Below, one piece after another: positions 58,450 to 64,000 of a stretch of 64,000 bases of DNA. Made by a program: the position numbers and the translations under genes. The stretch covers positions 62,001 to 126,000 of the forward strand of contig JAUIAP010000017.1 of the NCBI GenBank assembly GCA_030425205.1, in the 5' to 3' direction. Position 1 is the stretch's first letter. Every line of letters starts with the position of its first letter. The notes under the pieces were generated by a model that saw nothing but the letters and a program-made list of their open reading frames with translations, did not search any database and had not been told where the DNA came from. This DNA comes from Anaerolineae bacterium. Its GTDB lineage: Bacteria; Chloroflexota; Anaerolineae; Promineifilales; Promineifilaceae.

Positions 58450-60930
58450 ATGCAAACAGGATTGTCACAAGCAGAAGTAATTGCAAGACGCGCCAATGGC
58501 GAAGGCAATGATGCGGCACTCGACGGGGGACGCACCTATTTCGACATTATACGCACCAATCTCTTTTCATTTTTCAACAACATCCTCTACGTAATCGGCG
58601 GCATGTTGATCGCGCTGGGACGTGTCAACGATGCGTTGATGAGCGTCGGGCTAGCGATTTTTAATGCGGTGGTCAGTACTGTGCAGGAGATGCGCGCCAA
58701 GCGTCAGCTCGACAAAATTGCCCTCCTAAACGCCCCAACATGCACCGTCATCCGCGACGGGACGCGCCAAATCATCGCCCCAACCGAGTTGGTGCGTGGT
58801 GACATTGTGCTGCTGCAAGCCGGCGATCAGGCGGTCGTTGATGGGCAGATTGTCGGGAATGGACGCATTGAGATGGATGAGGCATTGTTGACGGGTGAGC
58901 CAGACCTGATTCCAAAAGCCAATGGGGATACCGTCCTTTCAGGTAGCTATTGTGTCACGGGCGAGGCGATGTATGAGGCGACACAAGTTGGCGCGGACAG
59001 TTTCGCCAACCAGTTGACGGCAACGGCCCGTGAATTCATCGCCAACTACACACCGCTGCAAAAGCGCATCGATCTGATCGTGCGCTTTGTGATGCTCGTT
59101 GTGGCCGTCATGGCAGGCATCATCTTTCTCAGTGCTCTACTAGATTCATTGGCAATCGATCGACTTGTGGCAATTGCGGCCGTGTTGACAGGACTTGTAC
59201 CGTATGGGCTGTTTACGATGATCGTCGTCGCCTATGCGCTGGGGGCGGCGAAAATTGCCAATCACGGCGCACTCGTGCAACAGACAAACGCAGTCGAATC
59301 GTTGAGCAATGTCGATGTCTTGTGCATGGACAAGACAGGCACGTTGACGGCAAATCGCTTGCAATTTCATGCCCTTAAACCTTTGAGTGAAGATGCAACA
59401 ATCGCGGAAAAGCTAGGGGCATTTGTGCGTAGCGGGTTGGAAACAAATAAGACTAGCGAGGCGATTGCAGCAGGAATAGCAGGAACGGCGCGTGCGGTGA
59501 CAGATGAAGTGCCGTTTGCCAGCGCACGCAAGTGGAGTGCATTGGCTTTTGATGGGAATGTCTATGCACTCGGTGCAGTCGAGCTACTTGCACCTTATTT
59601 GGATGGCACATCTGACGAATTGTTCGAACAAGCACAAACATGGTCAGATCAAGGGTTGCGCGTGCTGCTGTTTGCCATGCACGCAGACAAAGACAAATTA
59701 CACACGTCGGAGGGCGAAATCGCCTTGCCGACGCTTACCCCACTCGCGCTGGTCAGTTTGAGCGACGAGTTGCGCCCCTTTGCCAAAGAAACGCTAGCTA
59801 CATTTGAACAGCTCGGCATCAAGTTAAAGATTATTTCGGGAGACAATCCGTATACGGTGGCGGCATTGGCAAAACAGGCGGGATTGCAAAACGTCAAGCT
59901 ATTCTCGGGGCAAGAGCTTGAGGCAATGTCGGAAAAGGCGTTTACAGAAGCGGCGGCGGAAGGGGTGATTTTCGGCCGAATTTCCCCCCATCAAAAACAA
60001 GATCTCATCGATTCGCTCATCCAGCAGGGGCACTATGTCGCCATGATTGGGGATGGGGTTAACGATGTGCTGTCCGTCAAGAAGGCGCAACTCGGTGTGG
60101 CGATGCAGAGCGGCACACAGGCGACGCGCAATGTAGCGGATATGATTTTGCTCAACGACTCATTTGCCGCCCTGCATCCAGCCTTTGGTGAAGGTCAGAA
60201 AATTGCAGGCGGTCTCGTACGCGCCGCGCATCTGCTATTGGCGCGCGTCGTCTCATCCGCATTTATCATCGTCGCCATCGCCATGATCGGGTTGACCTTC
60301 CCCTTTGAACCCGCGCAGGTTGCGCTGACCTTGTTCAGCGTCGGCTTGCCGATCTCGTGTTTTACGGTCTTTGCGCGGCCCATTGAACAGCGCAACAACA
60401 TCATCCGCTCACTACTCCGCTTTACGCTGCCCGTCGCACTGTTCACGATGTTGTTTGGGGTCGCGTTTTATACGGGCATGACCTATCAGCTTATCGAGCA
60501 ATTTAGTGGAGAACTGAGTGCGCCACCGCGTGCGGTCGAGCGGTTTGAGGCGTTTACGGGGTTGTCTTATGCTGAGGATTCGGCCGAATTTGGTCAAGCG
60601 GTTGCCACCATCATCTCGCAAAGTTTCCTATCCGTCTTTGTCGCCTATAGCTCCTTTGCACTGATCCTCTTTCTCGAACCGCCGCATCGCTTCTGGACAG
60701 GCTGGATGCCTGAGGTCAGCCCCGCCCGCTGGCCTGTGCGAGTCGTCGTCTTGCTGTGGGTCGTGTTTACGATTGTCGTCGTTGTCGAACCGACGAGCGC
60801 ATACTTTGGGATCGTCTCGATGCGTCCCGAACTATTGGTGACGATGTGGTTTGCCGTTGCGATTTGGGCCATGCTATTGCGAACGTGGTGGCGGGGAAGA
60901 TGGTTGGAGCGACTGTTGGGGATCGGCTAA
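58450..60930 (+). CDS. cation-translocating P-type ATPase (CtpE/P2-like)
   Basis: 826-aa ion pump. Actuator TGEPDLIP (about residue 148), phosphorylation motif CMDKTGTLT (D294), hinge GDGVNDV (about 534-540), and about ten membrane helices. The M4 motif before the P domain reads LVPYGLFTMIVVAYALGAAK, where calcium-type pumps have PEGL; the layout and KTGTLTANRLQ resemble mycobacterial CtpE. No N-terminal metal-binding domain, so not a copper pump. Ca2+ or another light cation is a guess. ATG 58450 is chosen: the Shine-Dalgarno-like GAGAGG is rather far upstream, and an earlier TTG is unlikely. Confidence 0.85.
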   Translation: MQTGLSQAEVIARRANGEGNDAALDGGRTYFDIIRTNLFSFFNNILYVIGGMLIALGRVNDALMSVGLAIFNAVVSTVQEMRAKRQLDKIALLNAPTCTVIRDGTRQIIAPTELVRGDIVLLQAGDQAVVDGQIVGNGRIEMDEALLTGEPDLIPKANGDTVLSGSYCVTGEAMYEATQVGADSFANQLTATAREFIANYTPLQKRIDLIVRFVMLVVAVMAGIIFLSALLDSLAIDRLVAIAAVLTGLVPYGLFTMIVVAYALGAAKIANHGALVQQTNAVESLSNVDVLCMDKTGTLTANRLQFHALKPLSEDATIAEKLGAFVRSGLETNKTSEAIAAGIAGTARAVTDEVPFASARKWSALAFDGNVYALGAVELLAPYLDGTSDELFEQAQTWSDQGLRVLLFAMHADKDKLHTSEGEIALPTLTPLALVSLSDELRPFAKETLATFEQLGIKLKIISGDNPYTVAALAKQAGLQNVKLFSGQELEAMSEKAFTEAAAEGVIFGRISPHQKQDLIDSLIQQGHYVAMIGDGVNDVLSVKKAQLGVAMQSGTQATRNVADMILLNDSFAALHPAFGEGQKIAGGLVRAAHLLLARVVSSAFIIVAIAMIGLTFPFEPAQVALTLFSVGLPISCFTVFARPIEQRNNIIRSLLRFTLPVALFTMLFGVAFYTGMTYQLIEQFSGELSAPPRAVERFEAFTGLSYAEDSAEFGQAVATIISQSFLSVFVAYSSFALILFLEPPHRFWTGWMPEVSPARWPVRVVVLLWVVFTIVVVVEPTSAYFGIVSMRPELLVTMWFAVAIWAMLLRTWWRGRWLERLLGIG

Positions 60931-60997
60931 TCAATCAGAGAGATGCCTTTGCGGTGTAAGAACACTGGGTTTTTAGGGATAAAAGGGGGAGGCAACA

Positions 60998-61056
60998 CGT
61001 ATTGCGTATTGCGTGGTGCGTGTCCAGAGGTCAAAACGCAATACGCAATACGCAAT
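60998..61056. repeat. inverted heptamer arrays (CGTATTG / ACGCAAT) between convergent genes
   Basis: Left CGTATTG x2, CGTGGTG, CGTGTCC (60998-61025); right ACGCAAT x3 (61036-61056), inverse of the left. Same heptamers as the 53588 locus and similar flanks (CTGGGT-TTT on the left), so they are copies of one dispersed element. Confidence 0.85.
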
Positions 61057-61129
61057 ATCACAAAGCTTCTTGCAATCCGAAAGAACCAAAACTTTCCGCC
61101 AGTGCCAGCAGACCTAAATTGGTTACAAA

Positions 61130-62371
61130 CTAACGCCAATCAATAATGCGTCCCTGTGGGAATTGGGTAAATGAGCCATCTTCGAGTGCGTACAGTTGAA
61201 TCCCTGTCGCCGTCTCAATGGCAAGGTGTGCGCCGTCGGGTGAGAACGTTGGATTTGAACCGGCAAGAATAAACTGCTCCTCACCTGTCGCATAATCGAC
61301 CAGCCAAACTCCGCGTTGTGTCTCGTCTGCATCAATCGTCTCAAACGCGATCAGCGATTGCGAGGGATGCCACGTCGGGCGGGGCGGCAGATATTCTGTG
61401 CCAATCGCAGTGTAGGGATGGAAAATTTGCACGCTGCTATCGGCTAAGTCAAGAATTGCCGTTCCTAACTGAAATTCCCCATCTTGCACAAATGAAACAG
61501 CCCAACCGATGTATTGCAGTGCAGGCGACCATGACGCAGTTGAGAACGCTAAATTTTCAACTGCGAGTGGGGTCCCATCCGCAGCAGTCACGGCACTGAT
61601 TTCAACGGGATTTGATTCGCCGCCTAGATCATAAATTTGAACCCCACCATTTTCTGGATAGGCGACTCGTAAACCAGTTGGATGGAAGCTGGGATAACCA
61701 CCGATCAGCACTGACGAGATAGGCGTTACCGTATTGTTGGGGGAGATGGCGACTAATCGGCCGATATTTGGCCCAAACTCCTCACTCCCCTGCACACCGG
61801 CCAAAATTGCATCCCCCACCCATTCAAAGACGCAGCAAATAAAATCCTCTGAGCCGGATGACAACGACGTTATCTCCGTTGTCAACGTGTCATACAAGAT
61901 AATCGCAGGCTCACCTTCCAATAGGTAGGCCAGTTTTGCACCGTCTGAGGAGAGTACGGGCGTGCTTGCCCCCGTCAGCGGCAAAATTTGTGCCGTCAAA
62001 CCATCGGCCGTTACTCGCCACACGCCGACGTCATCGATATAGTGCAAGCCCGACCCAAGTTCTTCAACCAGTGGCGTGGCCGTCGGTTCAGGTGTTTCAA
62101 CAGGGTAGGCAGAACTGGTATCAGGCGTCGCAGGCGCGGGGTAACCATCCGTTACAATGGTTGGCTGCGGAGGCGCAGGATACCCTTCAACCGTCGGATC
62201 GACAGCGGGCGTAGGCACAGCCGTTGCAGGCACGGTCGTTGGCACGACAGTCGAGACGACAGTCGTGAATGGTTCAAGATTGGCAGGAATGTTTTCTGGT
62301 TCTGGCGCAGCCGAGAGGTTGCTACAGCCCATGATTAATGTCAAAATTAGGAAAGTCGCAAGTTGTTTCAT
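61130..62371 (-). CDS. lipoprotein with TolB-like beta-propeller
   Basis: 413 aa. Lipobox TLIMGC (C16). A Thr/Pro/Val-rich stalk with repeated GYPAP (about residues 20-105) is followed by a WD40/TolB-type propeller: GVWRVTADGLTAQ, SSDGAKLAYLLEGEPAIILYD, HPTGLRVAYPENGGVQIYDL, HPSQSLIAFETID and SPDGAHLAIETATGIQLY. These are the PDxxxLAF-like blades of TolB. No peptidase domain. It is likely an extracytoplasmic binding protein. It converges on the P-type ATPase with the heptamer element between. Confidence 0.8.
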   Translation of the reverse strand: MKQLATFLILTLIMGCSNLSAAPEPENIPANLEPFTTVVSTVVPTTVPATAVPTPAVDPTVEGYPAPPQPTIVTDGYPAPATPDTSSAYPVETPEPTATPLVEELGSGLHYIDDVGVWRVTADGLTAQILPLTGASTPVLSSDGAKLAYLLEGEPAIILYDTLTTEITSLSSGSEDFICCVFEWVGDAILAGVQGSEEFGPNIGRLVAISPNNTVTPISSVLIGGYPSFHPTGLRVAYPENGGVQIYDLGGESNPVEISAVTAADGTPLAVENLAFSTASWSPALQYIGWAVSFVQDGEFQLGTAILDLADSSVQIFHPYTAIGTEYLPPRPTWHPSQSLIAFETIDADETQRGVWLVDYATGEEQFILAGSNPTFSPDGAHLAIETATGIQLYALEDGSFTQFPQGRIIDWR

Positions 62372-62601
62372 ATAAACTCCATTGTTTCACTTATCATTGT
62401 AGCGAATGAACCACGCGATCAACGCAATTTACATCAATTTGTTATTACAATGATGGGCAAGTGAAATCCCGTTGTGAATACGACCAAACGTCGTAGAATT
62501 GGCGACGGTTACAAATTGGTATCGCCGCACATTTCCCACAATCATTCGTCAGGAAACAGGATATGCGTCGTCAAACTTTTTAATTTTGGCGAGCTTTTTG
62601 C

Positions 62602-63507
62602 ATGAAATCATTTCTACAATCACATCTCAAGCAGCTTGAATCGGAAGCGATTTATATCATTCGTGAAGTTGCTGCACAATTTGAGCGGCCCGTGCTGCTC
62701 TTTTCAGGGGGCAAAGATTCGATCTTAATGGCGCACTTGGCGCGTAAGGCGTTCTTTCCAGCCACCATTCCATTTCCACTCTTGCACGTAGATACGGGGC
62801 ACAACTTTGACGAAACGATTGAATATCGCGATCGCTTTGTCGAAGAAATTGGTGCGCGTTTAATTGTGCGCTACGTTCAAGACTCTATCGATCAAGGGCG
62901 CGTCGTCGAAGAGACGGGGCCCTATGCCAGCCGCAACGGACTGCAAACGGTGACCCTACTCGATGCGCTCAAAGAGTTCAAATTTGAGGCGGCGATGGGC
63001 GGCGCACGACGCGATGAAGAAAAGGCGCGCGCTAAAGAGCGTTTCTTCTCACACCGCGATGCGTTTGGACAATGGGATCCAAAAAATCAACGTCCTGAAC
63101 TGTGGAACATCTTTAACGGTCAGAAAAAACATAACGAGAGCTTTCGCGTCTTTCCAATCAGCAACTGGACGGAACTCGATGTGTGGATGTATGCCGAACA
63201 AGAAAATATCGGCTTACCCAACCTCTATTTTTCGCACCAACGCGAAATCATCAATCGGGACGGGGTGCTGCTCGCCGCATCAGATATAGTCTATCCAGTT
63301 GGAGACGAACAGATCGAAACGCGCACCGTTCGCTTCCGCACGATTGGCGACATGACCTGCACGGGGGCAGTTGAATCGCCCGCCGCCACACTGGCTGACA
63401 TTATTGAAGAGGTTGCCTCCGCTCGCGTCACCGAACGCGGCGCACGCGCCGACGATAAACGCAGCGAAGCGGCGATGGAAGACCGCAAAAAAGAGGGATA
63501 CTTTTGA
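62602..63507 (+). CDS. cysD: sulfate adenylyltransferase subunit 2 (CysD)
   Basis: PP-loop ATP pyrophosphatase that with CysN makes adenosine 5'-phosphosulfate from sulfate and ATP. The 301-aa product has the PP-loop LLFSGGKDSILM (about residues 31-42), HVDTGHNFDETIEYRD, GARRDEEKARAKERFFS (about 134-150), ISNWTELDVW and GDMTCTGAVES. Length is standard. cysN follows after 68 nt. No clear Shine-Dalgarno before ATG 62602. Confidence 0.95.
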   Translation: MKSFLQSHLKQLESEAIYIIREVAAQFERPVLLFSGGKDSILMAHLARKAFFPATIPFPLLHVDTGHNFDETIEYRDRFVEEIGARLIVRYVQDSIDQGRVVEETGPYASRNGLQTVTLLDALKEFKFEAAMGGARRDEEKARAKERFFSHRDAFGQWDPKNQRPELWNIFNGQKKHNESFRVFPISNWTELDVWMYAEQENIGLPNLYFSHQREIINRDGVLLAASDIVYPVGDEQIETRTVRFRTIGDMTCTGAVESPAATLADIIEEVASARVTERGARADDKRSEAAMEDRKKEGYF

Positions 63508-63512
63508 TTTTG

Positions 63513-63571
63513 GATTTACGATTGCGGATTTACGAGGAAAGCTTCGTAAGTCGTAAATCGTAAATCGTAGA
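63513..63571. repeat. inverted heptamer arrays (GATTTAC / TCGTAAA) inside the cysD-cysN spacer
   Basis: Left GATTTAC, GATTGCG, GATTTAC (63513-63533), a short GAGGAAAGCT centre, and right TCGTAAG, TCGTAAA x2, TCGTAGA (63544-63571). The arms are mutually inverse, forming a hairpin that ends 4 nt before the cysN ATG. Confidence 0.85.
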
Positions 63572-63575
63572 TAAA

Positions 63576-64000
63576 ATGACTATTGAATTACTAAGATTTA
63601 CCACAGCGGGCAGTGTGGATGATGGGAAGAGCACGCTAATCGGCCGAATGCTCTACGACATGAAATCGCTGTTTGAGGATCAGATTGCACAAGTTGAGGC
63701 GGCGAGTGAGAAGCGTGGGGACGAATATGTTGACCTTGCGCTGTTCACTGACGGGTTGCGGGCGGAGCGTGAGCAAAAGATCACCATTGACGTGGCCTAT
63801 CGATACTTTGCGACACCGCGCCGCAAATTTATCATCGCCGACACGCCGGGCCACATCCAGTATACGCGCAACATGGTGACGGGCGCCTCGACGGCCGAAC
63901 TCGCCATTATCCTGATTGATGCACGCAAAGGGGTGCTGACCCAATCAAAGCGACACGGCTTTATCGCAACCCTGCTCGACATTCCACACCTCGTCGTCGC
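63576..64000 (+). CDS. cysN: sulfate adenylyltransferase subunit 1 (CysN), truncated by the window edge
   Basis: GTPase subunit that drives sulfate activation by CysD. The visible 141 residues hold the EF-Tu-like GTPase core: G1 GSVDDGKST (about residues 12-20), LIGRMLYD, G2 region [15 protein letters not shown] and G3 DTPGHIQY (about 89-96). TLIGR uses a TCGGCCGA octamer. The gene continues beyond the right edge. Whether a CysC kinase domain is fused cannot be seen. Confidence 0.93.
   Translation, partial: MTIELLRFTTAGSVDDGKSTLIGRMLYDMKSLFEDQIAQVEAASEKRGDEYVDLALFTDGLRAEREQKITIDVAYRYFATPRRKFIIADTPGHIQYTRNMVTGASTAELAIILIDARKGVLTQSKRHGFIATLLDIPHLVV

Overview
The window looks like a chromosomal segment of a free-living bacterium of the phylum Chloroflexota, probably an Anaerolineae-like lineage. 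This is an inference from protein style: lipoproteins with long Thr/Pro-rich linkers, a solute-binding protein with a Val-Val-Glu linker, menaquinone genes, and many single housekeeping genes not in their usual operons. GC is close to 50%. I see no rRNA, prophage, CRISPR array or plasmid gene. Two tRNAs are present (Arg-TCT, Gln-CTG).

Layout. 0-9.8 kb: menB, tRNA-Arg, rplI, a RodZ-like protein, rimO and a folate cluster (folM-like reductase, folB, folK), then small membrane proteins, a response regulator, an endonuclease III-like protein and a lipase-like hydrolase. 9.8-17.5 kb: tRNA-Gln, a two-domain VOC protein, and a complete Opp/Dpp peptide ABC operon (two ATPases, lipoprotein, two permeases) ending in a strong terminator. 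17.6-28.9 kb: a propeller-plus-membrane lipoprotein, a DUF433 gene, a dynamin-like GTPase, a RAYT transposase framed by palindromes, two glycine-zipper mini-proteins around a small TIR element, an OB-fold lipoprotein, a HEAT-like protein and glutamate dehydrogenase. 29-36.5 kb: two very large secreted BNR-repeat proteins with matching promoter-side direct repeats, then an AlkD-like protein. 36.7-48 kb: thiolase, GH38 mannosidase, acyl-CoA-binding protein, a proline-racemase-fold enzyme, di-haem peroxidase, trypsin-like protease, LCIB-type carbonic anhydrase, hpaH-hpaI and a DUF3291 protein. 48-64 kb: a Dam-type methylase, sbcC, a TPR protein, a DUF4331 protein, xdhC, a polyprenyl diphosphate synthase, a P-type ATPase, a propeller lipoprotein, and cysD-cysN (cysN runs off the edge).

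What stands out is not one operon but the sequence texture. (1) The 8-bp palindrome TCGGCCGA occurs about 66 times by hand count, where about one is expected. It falls in coding DNA in all three frames and in spacers, like the cyanobacterial HIP1 palindrome but with a different sequence. (2) Spacers carry tandem heptamers arranged as head-to-head inverted arrays; each locus has its own heptamer but the same architecture. (3) A RAYT gene sits between inverted copies of its likely substrate palindrome. (4) Two giant secreted-protein genes share an 11-bp-period direct repeat, PhoB-box-like in layout, placed 5 nt from a -10 box. (5) Eight GATC sites crowd into 114 bp upstream of sbcC, with a Dam-type methylase gene just downstream of sbcC.
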